A stretch of 64,000 nucleotides of DNA from Alphaproteobacteria bacterium. Lineage in GTDB: Bacteria > Pseudomonadota > Alphaproteobacteria > UBA6615. The position numbers and the translations under genes were made by a program. The notes below the pieces were generated by a model, which saw nothing but the letters and a program-made list of their open reading frames with translations, made no database searches and had not been told where the DNA came from. Location: contig SHWB01000006.1 of assembly GCA_009691025.1 (NCBI GenBank), forward strand, positions 1-64,000. Reading direction: 5' to 3'. Shown piece after piece: positions 56,559-64,000 of the stretch. Each line of letters starts with the position of its first letter. Positions within the stretch are counted from its first letter, which is position 1.

Positions 56559-57764
56559 GTGCTGCACGGCAAGCGCATCCTGCTGATCGTCGGCGGCGGC
56601 ATCGCCGCCTACAAATCGCTCGGGCTGGTGCGCCTGCTGCGCGAGCGCGGCGCGCGCGTGCGCGCCATCCTCACCGCCGCCGGGGCGGAATTCGTGACAC
56701 CGCTGTCGCTGTCGGTGCTGACCGGCGACAAGGTCTATGGCGAGCTGTTCTCGCTCACCGACGAGGCCGAGATGGGCCATATCGAGCTGTCGCGCGACGC
56801 CGACCTGCTCGTCGTCGTCCCGGCGACCGCCGACCTTCTGGCCAAGATGGCGGGCGGCCTTGCCGGCGATCTCGCCACGACAGCCATGCTGGCCACCGAC
56901 AAGCCGGTGATCGCGGTACCGGCGATGAATGTGCGGATGTGGCTGCACGCCGCGACCCAGGCCAACATCGAGACGCTGTCGGTGCGCGGCATCGGCTTCG
57001 TCGGTCCGGTCGACGGCGACATGGCCTGCGGCGAATTAGGCCCCGGCCGCATGGCCGAGCCGGCCGATATCCTGGCTGCCGTCGAGGCGCACTTCAACAC
57101 CGCCGCCCCGCTGGCGGGACGGCGGGCCCTTGTCACCAGCGGCCCGACGCACGAGCCGATCGACCCGGTGCGCTACATCGCCAACCGCTCCTCCGGCCGC
57201 CAAGGCTACGCCATAGCCGCGGCTCTCGCCCGGCTCGGCGCGTCCACTACGCTGGTCTCCGGCCCGACGCGGCTCGCCGACCCGGCCGGCGTGACCGTCG
57301 TGCATGTCGAGACGGCGCGCGAGATGCTGGCGGCCTGCGAGGCGGCGCTGCCGGCCGATGTTGCGGTCTGCGCCGCCGCCGTCGCCGACTGGCGGCCGGC
57401 GGAGGCCGCCGGCCAGAAGCTCAAGAAAAGCTGCGGCGCGGCGCCGACGATCGCGCTGGCCGAGAATCCCGACGTGCTGGCGACCCTGGCCGGCCTCGGC
57501 AACAGCCGCCCGCGTCTCGTCATCGGCTTCGCCGCCGAGACGGAGAAGATCGTCGAGCACGCCGTCGCCAAGCGGGCGCGCAAGGGCTGCGACTGGATCC
57601 TCGCCAACGACGTGTCGGAGGGCAGTGGCACCTTCGGCGGCGCCGACAACACCATTCATCTCGTCAGCGCCGAAGGGGTCGAGGACTGGCCTTGCCTGAG
57701 CAAGGACGCGGTCGCCGAGCGCCTCGCCGGCTGTATTGCGGCGGCGCTGGGTACCGCCGCATGA
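56559..57764 (+). CDS. coaBC: phosphopantothenoylcysteine decarboxylase / phosphopantothenate-cysteine ligase
   Basis: Bifunctional coenzyme A enzyme. The N-terminal flavoprotein CoaC (about 1-180) has [39 protein letters not shown], the PAMN loop ([12 protein letters not shown]) and the Cys flap [15 protein letters not shown]. The C-terminal CoaB (about 185-400) has [38 protein letters not shown] and [11 protein letters not shown] 56559 has GGAAAGG 8 bases upstream. It overlaps dut by ATGA, a linkage seen widely in proteobacteria. Confidence 0.96.
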   Translation: MLHGKRILLIVGGGIAAYKSLGLVRLLRERGARVRAILTAAGAEFVTPLSLSVLTGDKVYGELFSLTDEAEMGHIELSRDADLLVVVPATADLLAKMAGGLAGDLATTAMLATDKPVIAVPAMNVRMWLHAATQANIETLSVRGIGFVGPVDGDMACGELGPGRMAEPADILAAVEAHFNTAAPLAGRRALVTSGPTHEPIDPVRYIANRSSGRQGYAIAAALARLGASTTLVSGPTRLADPAGVTVVHVETAREMLAACEAALPADVAVCAAAVADWRPAEAAGQKLKKSCGAAPTIALAENPDVLATLAGLGNSRPRLVIGFAAETEKIVEHAVAKRARKGCDWILANDVSEGSGTFGGADNTIHLVSAEGVEDWPCLSKDAVAERLAGCIAAALGTAA

Positions 57765-58234
57765 GCGAGGTCGCCGTGTCCGTCGTGCGCCTGCCGCACG
57801 CCGCCGATATGCCGTTGCCGGCCTATGCGACGGCGGCGGCGGCCGGCATGGATCTGTGCGCGGCCGTCTCCCTGCCGCAGACGATTGCGCCCGGTGCGCG
57901 GGCGCTGGTGCCTACCGGCCTCGCCATTGCGCTGCCCTACGGTCACGAGGCGCAGGTACGTCCGCGCTCCGGCCTCGCGCTGCGCCACGGCGTCACCGTG
58001 CTAAATACGCCGGGCACCATCGATGCCGATTATCGCGGCGAGGTTGCGGTGGTGCTGGCCAATTTCGGCAGCGAGCCCTTCACCGTCGAGCGCGGCATGC
58101 GCATCGCGCAGCTAGTCGTCGCGCCGGTGACACGGGCGCGCTGGGCCGAAGTCGGAGAATTGCCGTCCAGCGGCCGCGGCGGAGGCGGCTTCGGCTCGAC
58201 CGGGCTTGCCGGCGGCGCGGCACCGGGCCGGTGA
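57761..58234 (+). CDS. dut: dUTP diphosphatase
   Basis: Hydrolyses dUTP to dUMP, keeping uracil out of DNA. The 157-residue trimeric-type dUTPase shows the five motifs: [43 protein letters not shown] with the catalytic Asp, [13 protein letters not shown] and the C-terminal [11 protein letters not shown] arm. ATG 57761 is coupled to coaBC. A short extra tail (LAGGAAPGR) follows motif five. The Rrf2 gene begins 7 bp later. Confidence 0.96.
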   Translation: MSEVAVSVVRLPHAADMPLPAYATAAAAGMDLCAAVSLPQTIAPGARALVPTGLAIALPYGHEAQVRPRSGLALRHGVTVLNTPGTIDADYRGEVAVVLANFGSEPFTVERGMRIAQLVVAPVTRARWAEVGELPSSGRGGGGFGSTGLAGGAAPGR

Positions 58235-58241
58235 CGCAACG

Positions 58242-58697
58242 ATGATCCGTCTGTCGCGCAAGACATTGTTAGCCATCGAGGCCGTTGTCGACGTCGCCTT
58301 CCATGCCGGCACCAAGCCGGTGCAGTCGAGCGAGATCACGCGCCGCCAGGGCATCCCGCGCCGCTATCTGGAGCAGGCGCTGCAGCAATTGGTGCGCGCC
58401 GGCATCCTCGGGGGCGTGCGCGGCCCGCGCGGCGGATACCGGCTGTCGCGCGAACGCCGGCGCATCTCCGTGGCCGACATCGTGCGCGCCGTCCGCGCGA
58501 TGGAGACGGCCTCCGACCCGGTCGAGGAGCCCGTCGGCTCACCGATCGGCCAGTCGGTGGTGCAGCCACTCTGGGCCGAGCTGCAAGAGGAGTTCATGCA
58601 GCGCCTCGACGCGATCAGCGTGCAGGATCTGTGTGGCCGCGCCCGCGACGCCGGCATCGAGAGAGAGGGCGCCGAGCGCCTAGACTTCACCATCTGA
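58242..58697 (+). CDS. Rrf2-family regulator without the Fe-S cysteines, beside cysK
   Basis: The 151-residue winged-helix protein has SRKTLLAIEAVVDVAFH, RRQGIPRRYLEQALQQLVRAGIL and VRGPRGGYRLSRERRRISVADIVRAV, the Rrf2 DNA-binding pattern. IscR, RirA and NsrR carry three clustered Cys after this region; here the segment METASDPVEEPVGSP has none and only one Cys occurs later (QDLCGRARD). A cluster-free Rrf2 next to cysK resembles CymR, which controls cysteine genes with CysK in Bacillus (inference by analogy). ATG 58242. It is probably co-transcribed with or regulates cysK. Confidence 0.88.
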   Translation: MIRLSRKTLLAIEAVVDVAFHAGTKPVQSSEITRRQGIPRRYLEQALQQLVRAGILGGVRGPRGGYRLSRERRRISVADIVRAVRAMETASDPVEEPVGSPIGQSVVQPLWAELQEEFMQRLDAISVQDLCGRARDAGIEREGAERLDFTI

Positions 58698-58728
58698 GGC
58701 GTTCTGCTAGGATCGCCTCGACCATCGG

Positions 58729-58751
58729 CGACTCGTCTAAGAGACGGGTCG
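58729..58751. repeat. hairpin in the cysK leader
   Basis: CGACTCGTCT and AGACGGGTCG form a 10-bp stem (one G-T pair) with loop AAG, ending 17 bases before the cysK ATG and just ahead of its ribosome site GGGGAGAGAC. It could be an Rrf2 operator half-site region or an attenuating leader hairpin. Confidence 0.55.
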
Positions 58752-58767
58752 CTTCGGGGAGAGACAG

Positions 58768-59744
<977 letters not shown>

Positions 59745-59748
<4 letters not shown>

Positions 59749-60554
59749 GCGACGCGCGCATGGACCTCACCGAGCAGCAATTTCACCGCTACGCCCGTCA
59801 CCTAATTCTCGACGAGGTTGGCGAGGAGGGGCAGGAACGGCTGCTGGCCTCGCGCGTGCTGGTGGTCGGCGCCGGCGGCCTCGGCGCGCCATTGCTGATG
59901 TACCTCGCGGCGGCCGGCGTCGGCACGCTCGGCATCGTCGACGACGACACGGTCGATCTGTCGAACCTGCAGCGCCAGGTGATCCACCCGACCTCGTCGG
60001 TCGACCGCCTCAAGGTCGAGAGCGCGGGGGCGACCATCGCCGCGCTCAATCCCGACATCGAGGTCGAGGCGCATCCGTTCCGGCTGACGGCGACGAACGC
60101 CGCCGCGCTGGTGGCGCGATACGACGTCATCGCCGACGGCTCGGACAATTTCCCCACGCGCTATCTGCTCAACGACGCCGCCTGGCTTGCCGGCCGCACG
60201 CTGGTTAGCGCCGCCATGCTGCGCTTCGAGGGCCAGCTCACCACCATCCGCCGCGACCGCGAGAGGCCCACCGCCTGCTGGCGCTGCCTGTTTCCCGAGC
60301 CGCCGCCGCCCGGCCTCGTGCCGCGCTGCGAGGAGGCGGGCATCCTCGGTGCGCTGGCCGGCGTCATGGGGTCGATGCAGGCGACGGAAGTGCTGAAGGA
60401 GCTGCTCGGCCTCGGCGACTCGATGGCCGGCAGGCTGCTGCTCTACGACGCGCTGGGCCCCACCTTCCGCGTCCTCGTGGTGCCGCGCGATCCCGGCTGC
60501 GCGCTGTGCGGCGCGCACGCGACCATCGCCGACCTGTCGCTGCACGCGGCGTAG
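59745..60554 (+). CDS. moeB: MoeB/ThiF-type sulfur-carrier adenylyltransferase
   Basis: E1-like enzyme that adenylates the C-terminal Gly of a sulfur carrier (MoaD or ThiS). The 269-residue protein has [20 protein letters not shown], the ATP loop [51 protein letters not shown], and two zinc pairs CWRC and CALC. There is no C-terminal rhodanese domain. MoeB and ThiF cannot be separated by sequence alone; no moaD or thiS is adjacent. Start GTG 59745 overlaps the cysK stop; ATG 59760 is an alternative. Confidence 0.9.
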
Positions 60555-60594
60555 GTCCGAGCCGTTGCTCGAGGCGGCAGAGAGGATGCGCGCC

Positions 60595-60715
60595 CCTCGC
60601 CCTTCGACAGGCTCAGGGTGAGGATCGTGGGGGAATGGCGCCGCCACCGGCGCGTTGCATGCCGGGCATGCTGCAACGTTCATCCTCATCCTGAGCCTGT
60701 CGAAGGATGAGGATG
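60595..60715. repeat. REP-like palindrome pair
   Basis: Element a (60595-60623) reads CCTCGCCCTTCGACAG then GCTCAGGGTGAGG. Element b (60681-60715) has 12-bp arms CATCCTCATCCT and AGGATGAGGATG around GAGCCTGTCGA and is inverted relative to a. It lies between the MoeB gene and the hydroxyacid dehydrogenase remnant, whose 3' end is 44 bp away. This is the best-preserved copy of the family in the window. Confidence 0.9.
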
Positions 60716-60758
60716 TCGACGCGGCGCAACCTCCGCGATCAATACGTAACACGTCAAA

Positions 60759-61745
60759 TCAGAACATCGTCTCCAGCACCCGGTCGGGCGGGGTGTGGCC
60801 GTCGGTGAAGGTGCGGATGTTGACGATCACCTTCTCGCCCATGTCCTGGCGCGCCACGACGCTGGCCGAACTCATGTTCGGCAGCAGGACGACGGACTCG
60901 AGCTTCACCAGCCGCGTATCGACCGCCGGCTCGTGCTCGAACACGTCGAGGCCGGCGCCGGCGATGCGGCCGGCGACCAGCAGGTTGGCCAGCGCGCGCT
61001 CGTCAATCACCTCGCCGCGCGAGGTGATTGACGATGGTGGTGTGCGGGCGCAGCAGTTCGAGGCGGCGGCGCGACAGCAGATGATTGGTTGCCGTCGTGC
61101 GCGGGCAGTTGACCGAGACGATATTGACGCGCGCCAGCATCTGGTCGAGCGACGACCAGAAGGTCTCCTCCAGATCGCGCTCGGTCTCGTCCTGCACGCG
61201 GCGGCGGTTGTGATAGTGGATGGCGAGTCCGAAGGCGCGGGCGCGGCGCGCCACGGCGGTGCCGATGCGGCCCATGCCGACGATGCCTAGGCGCTTGCCG
61301 CCGATGCGGTGGCCGTTCATCAGCGTCGGTGCCCAGCCACGCCATCCACCCGCGCGCAGCAGCCGCTCGCCGGCGGCGAGGCGGCGCGGCACGGCAAGGA
61401 TCGCGCCATCGTCATGTCGGCGGTATCCTCGGTCAGCACACCGGGCGTGTTGGTAACGGTGATGCCCCGCTTGCGCGCCGCCGGCAGGTCGATGTTGTCG
61501 ACGCCGTTGCCGTAATTGGCGATCAGCTTCAGGCGCGAGCCGGCCTGCGCCACGAGGTCGGCGTCGATGCGGTCAGTGATGGTCGGTACCAGCACGTCCG
61601 TATCGGCCATCGCGGCGGCGAGTGCGCCGCGATCCATGGGCGCGTCGGTCTCGTTCAGGCGCGTGTCGAACAGCCCCATCATGCGGGCCTCGACCGCCTC
61701 GGGCAGGCGGCGGGTGACGACTACGGCCGGCTTCGCGGACGGCAT
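60759..61745 (-). pseudogene. D-2-hydroxyacid dehydrogenase, two frameshifts
   Basis: NAD(P)-dependent dehydrogenase of the glyoxylate/hydroxypyruvate reductase type. It reads from ATG 61745: VVVTRRLPEAVEARM, LKLIANYGNGVDNIDLPAARKRGI, NTPGVLTEDTADMTMA. Near 61404 one base is missing and the frame moves to VPRRLAAGERLLRAG, LGIVGMGRIGTAVARRA, SLDQMLARVNIVSVNCP. At 61026 one extra G shifts it again: removing it restores VNTSRGEVIDERALANLL, then GAGLDVFEHEP with the catalytic Glu/His region. Both lesions are single bases. The second completes a perfect 14-bp inverted repeat. Confidence 0.88.
61001..61033. repeat. 14-bp-arm perfect inverted repeat at a frameshift
   Basis: Arm CGTCAATCACCTCG (61001-61014), loop CCGCG, arm CGAGGTGATTGACG (61020-61033), a perfect match. 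The single extra base G 61026 that breaks the dehydrogenase frame is required for perfect pairing; without it the arms would be imperfect. Confidence 0.95.
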
Positions 61746-61858
61746 GAACGATCCCGGGCACGATAGGGTGTCGACGATCATGCGGACGGCTCCGGGCCGG
61801 TGCAAGCGGCCGACCGGCTTGACCGACGCGGCCGGCAGGGGTTAGCGCGGAGCCAGCC

Positions 61859-62377
61859 ATGAGACTAGCCCGCGTCCTGCCCGCCATCCTCGCCGTCTTC
61901 CTGCTGCTAGGCGCGCTGCCGTCGCAGGCGCAGACGGCGGCCGTGGGCCCAGGCACCACCGGCCTCAAGCTGCCGCGCTTTGTGTCGGTCAAGGCGCGCG
62001 CCGGCGAGGTGAACCTGCGCACCGGCCCCGGCACGCGCTATCCGGTCGAGTGGGTGCTGATGCGACCGCGCTGGCCACTGGAAGTGATCGCCGAGTACGA
62101 GGCGTGGCGCCAGGTGCGGGCACGGGACGGCACCACCGGCTGGGTACACCACACGATGCTGTCGGGCGACCGCATGGCCATCGTCGCGGCGGCGCGCATC
62201 GAATTGCGACGCGAACCCTCCGCCGGCGCCGCCACGGTCGCGATGGCCGAAGACGGCGCGGTCACCGAGCTGCGCGAATGCGAGGGCAAATGGTGCCTCC
62301 TGTCCGCCGCCGGCGTCGCCGGCTGGGCGCCGCGCGACGCGCTCTGGGGCGTCTATCCGGACGAAGACGTGAAATAG
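61859..62377 (+). CDS. secreted SH3-domain protein
   Basis: The 172-residue protein has a signal peptide (RVLPAILAVFLLLGALPSQAQ, cleavage after AQA) followed by two bacterial SH3-like units: VKARAGEVNLRTGPGTRYPVEW with WRQVRARDGTTGWVH, and RIELRREPSAGAATVAM with WCLLSAAGVAGWAPRDALWGVYP. It is a periplasmic protein probably binding peptidoglycan or other envelope parts. This family usually sits divergent from a D-2-hydroxyacid dehydrogenase gene in alphaproteobacteria, as here. ATG 61859 follows GGAGCC. Confidence 0.9.
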   Translation: MRLARVLPAILAVFLLLGALPSQAQTAAVGPGTTGLKLPRFVSVKARAGEVNLRTGPGTRYPVEWVLMRPRWPLEVIAEYEAWRQVRARDGTTGWVHHTMLSGDRMAIVAAARIELRREPSAGAATVAMAEDGAVTELRECEGKWCLLSAAGVAGWAPRDALWGVYPDEDVK

Positions 62378-62395
62378 GCCGCCCGGCACGAGAGA

Positions 62396-62986
62396 TCAGT
62401 CGAAATCCTCGGCCAGCGCGGCCCTCACATCCTCCGGCATCACCGCCATGTGGCCGTAATTGGGGTGCGTGAAGCCGATGACGATTTCGGTACCCGGCGC
62501 GCGAAAGTCGTCCGCATCGGCATCGCTGAAGGAGAAGCGGATGAACTGCACCGAGCTGGCCTTGCCCTTCTCGTCGGTGCGGTCGGCATCGGCGTCGGCC
62601 GTGCCGATCACCCGCTGGGAGCCGATGCGTAGGAAGGCCGTGTGCTCGACGCCGCCGAGCCGCGCCAGAACCGCCGGCCGGCGCAGCGGGTCGTCGATCT
62701 CGAACATCACCGTAGCCACCAGCTCGCGGCCATGCGGGACCAGTGGGTTGTAGGCTTCAAGCTCGCCGGGAACCTGCGCCGGGCCGCCGCGCTCGACGCG
62801 CAGCATCTCCTGCACCTGGTACCACATGGTTTGCCAGCACTCGAAATGGAAGGTAGCGAAGGGGCCGACCTCCATCCGGCGGCGGCGTTTCAGCGCCATC
62901 AACTCCGTGCGCTTTTCATGCCGTATCACCTCGTAGGCCAGGGCGTCGAGGATGTCCGCCAATTCGACACTGTGTCGCTTCGCCAT
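62396..62986 (-). CDS. DUF3501 family protein
   Basis: The 196-residue protein matches the DUF3501 family: SVELADILDALAYEVIRHEKRTELMALKRRRRM, VGPFATFHFECWQTMWYQVQEMLR, AYNPLVPHGRELVATVMFEIDD and FIRFSFSDADADDFR with GFTHPNYGHMAVM. Function is unknown. The family is nearly always next to a rubrerythrin and an Fe-S (CCG-domain) gene, and the Fe-S gene is here 11 bp upstream. A role with that complex in oxidative or redox metabolism is inferred from context. ATG 62986 gives the conserved start MAKRHSVEL. Confidence 0.88.
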   Translation of the reverse strand: MAKRHSVELADILDALAYEVIRHEKRTELMALKRRRRMEVGPFATFHFECWQTMWYQVQEMLRVERGGPAQVPGELEAYNPLVPHGRELVATVMFEIDDPLRRPAVLARLGGVEHTAFLRIGSQRVIGTADADADRTDEKGKASSVQFIRFSFSDADADDFRAPGTEIVIGFTHPNYGHMAVMPEDVRAALAEDFD

Positions 62987-62997
62987 GAGTCTGTGCC

Positions 62998-64000
62998 TCA
63001 GGTCCGGTCGTTCAGGCCGAAGGCCGCCGCCAGCAATTCGACGGGGTGCCAGGAGCGCGTCGGCACGGGCGGCGTCTCGCCGTCCTTCGTCGCGGCGGCG
63101 GCGATCTCCATGCCCTGCAGGATATGCTCGGCTGCCAGCGGACATTCGGACACGACAAAGGGCCGTGCCGCCTGCAGCGCCTGCCGTGCCACCGGCCGGC
63201 CGACCTTGATCGCGGTGTCGAAATTATCCTTCATCACGCCCCACGAGCCGCCATGGCCCGAACAGCGCTCTATCACCTTCACATCGGCATCGGCGGCGAG
63301 GCGCAGCATCTCGGCTGCCTTCTGGCCGAAATTCTGCGCCCGTCCGTGGCAGGCTAGGTGCAGCGTTACCGGCCCCGGCAGCGGGCCGATGGCGGGCAGG
63401 CCTTCCTTGCGGGCGATGTCGACGATGTATTCGGAGATGTCGCGCGTTGCGGCCGCCAGCGCCTTTACGTCGTCATTGTCCGGGCAGAGCAGAGGCCATT
63501 CACTTTTCAGCATCAATGCGCAGCTTGGCACCAGCGCGACGATCGTCCTGCCGGCATCGACGGCAGGACGCAACGTGCGGGCCACCTCCGCCGCGGCCTC
63601 GGACACCTTAGCGACATTGCCCTGTTCGAGCTGCGGCATGCCGCAGCAGCGCGGATAGGCGACCTCCGTCGCGACGCCGAGATGGGCGAGCACGCGGCGG
63701 GCCAGCACACCGATTTCGGGGTTGTTCCAGTTGACGAAGCACGTGGCGTAGATCACCGCCTCTCGGCCGAAGCCCGGCGCGGCGGCGTTGGCCGCGGGCA
63801 CCTCGTCGCGAGCCCGCGTGGCGAAGGTGCGGCCGTGGAATTTCGGCAATTCGGCGCGGCGGTCGACGCCGGCCACGCTTTCCAGGACGCCGCGGGTCAG
63901 CGAATTGTCGCGCGCGGAGACCCAGTTGACGAGGCCGGGCGCCAGCTTAGCCAGCGCCCCGTTGCGGTCGGTCTCGGTCAGTTGGCGGGCCGTGAATGGC
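62998..64000 (-). CDS. CCG-domain Fe-S (heterodisulfide reductase-like) protein, 5' end outside window
   Basis: C-terminal 333 residues of an Fe-S oxidoreductase. The frame is open to the window edge (RQLTETDRNGALAKLAPGL, WVSARDNSLTRGVLESVAG), so the start and any N-terminal 4Fe-4S ferredoxin domain are missing. Two cysteine-rich CCG-type units are visible: VIYATCFVNWNNPEIG with YPRCCGMPQLEQGNVA and LVPSCALMLKSEWP; then LACHGRAQNFGQKAAEM with IERCSGHGGSWGVM and VVSECPLAAEHI. Such units hold Fe-S centres in GlpC/HdrD-like proteins. Operon partner of DUF3501; electron donor and substrate are unknown. Confidence 0.88.
   Translation of the reverse strand, partial: PFTARQLTETDRNGALAKLAPGLVNWVSARDNSLTRGVLESVAGVDRRAELPKFHGRTFATRARDEVPAANAAAPGFGREAVIYATCFVNWNNPEIGVLARRVLAHLGVATEVAYPRCCGMPQLEQGNVAKVSEAAAEVARTLRPAVDAGRTIVALVPSCALMLKSEWPLLCPDNDDVKALAAATRDISEYIVDIARKEGLPAIGPLPGPVTLHLACHGRAQNFGQKAAEMLRLAADADVKVIERCSGHGGSWGVMKDNFDTAIKVGRPVARQALQAARPFVVSECPLAAEHILQGMEIAAAATKDGETPPVPTRSWHPVELLAAAFGLNDRT

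Overview
The window is high-GC DNA from an alphaproteobacterium. The evidence is the dnaA/dnaN/recF/gyrB block beside rpsT, mutM, ubiE, coaBC and dut, a RegB/RegA-type redox two-component pair, an MmcB-type DNA repair gene, and REP-like palindromes of the CCTCACCCTGAG...TGTCGAAGG type. A Rhodospirillales-like lineage is plausible, but I cannot place it further from sequence alone.

Layout. 1-8.8 kb is an eroded accessory stretch: a broken GGDEF-EAL gene, a bactofilin, a DJ-1/PfpI-like protein without its nucleophile, a broken TPR-methyltransferase, a small Tat-type protein whose start codon reads ATT, a frameshifted mmcB, intact hldE, and a broken O-antigen ligase with a broken neighbour. 8.8-12.5 kb holds regA/regB and a two-gene ABC exporter. 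12.5-35.8 kb is a nearly continuous cobalamin (vitamin B12) region: cobT, cobS, cobC, a cobalamin riboswitch, cobU-cobW-cobN-cobO, a SYLF protein, cobQ, cbiB, cbiX, cobH-cobL-cobI-cbiG/cobJ-cobM, cobK-cbiD, cobA-cobB. Many of these genes overlap by 4 bp. 35.8-43.8 kb is a mixed transport and metabolism stretch with two paralogous EamA permeases flanking a previously unlabelled 42-residue Cys-rich peptide gene, a frameshifted DapA-like gene and a broken MFS gene. 43.8-58.3 kb is core chromosome: a class A penicillin-binding protein, gyrB, recF, dnaN, dnaA, an AT-richer gap with DnaA-box-like sites, rpsT, an enoyl-CoA hydratase, mutM, ubiE, coaBC and dut. 58.2-64 kb holds an Rrf2 regulator with cysK and a MoeB/ThiF enzyme, a broken 2-hydroxyacid dehydrogenase, an SH3 protein, DUF3501 and a partial Fe-S protein.

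How it works together. The B12 genes are a hybrid set. CbiX, CbiD and CbiG belong to the cobalt-early (anaerobic) route, whereas CobN and CobW are usually linked with late cobalt insertion. No cobG, cobZ or cobF is visible. A B12-sensing leader sits directly before cobU and probably controls the cobU-cobW-cobN-cobO run.

The most unusual signal is mutational. Eight or nine genes are interrupted. Two of the frameshifts sit in long perfect inverted repeats that look freshly completed by the inserted bases: a 26-bp palindrome at the start of mmcB, and a 14-bp-arm hairpin in the hydroxyacid dehydrogenase. This is the signature expected of template-switch (quasipalindrome) mutation. Several nonsense changes and one start-codon change are most simply G-to-T, and the MutM zinc finger lacks its last cysteine. 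These links are inference, and sequencing or assembly error must be excluded first.
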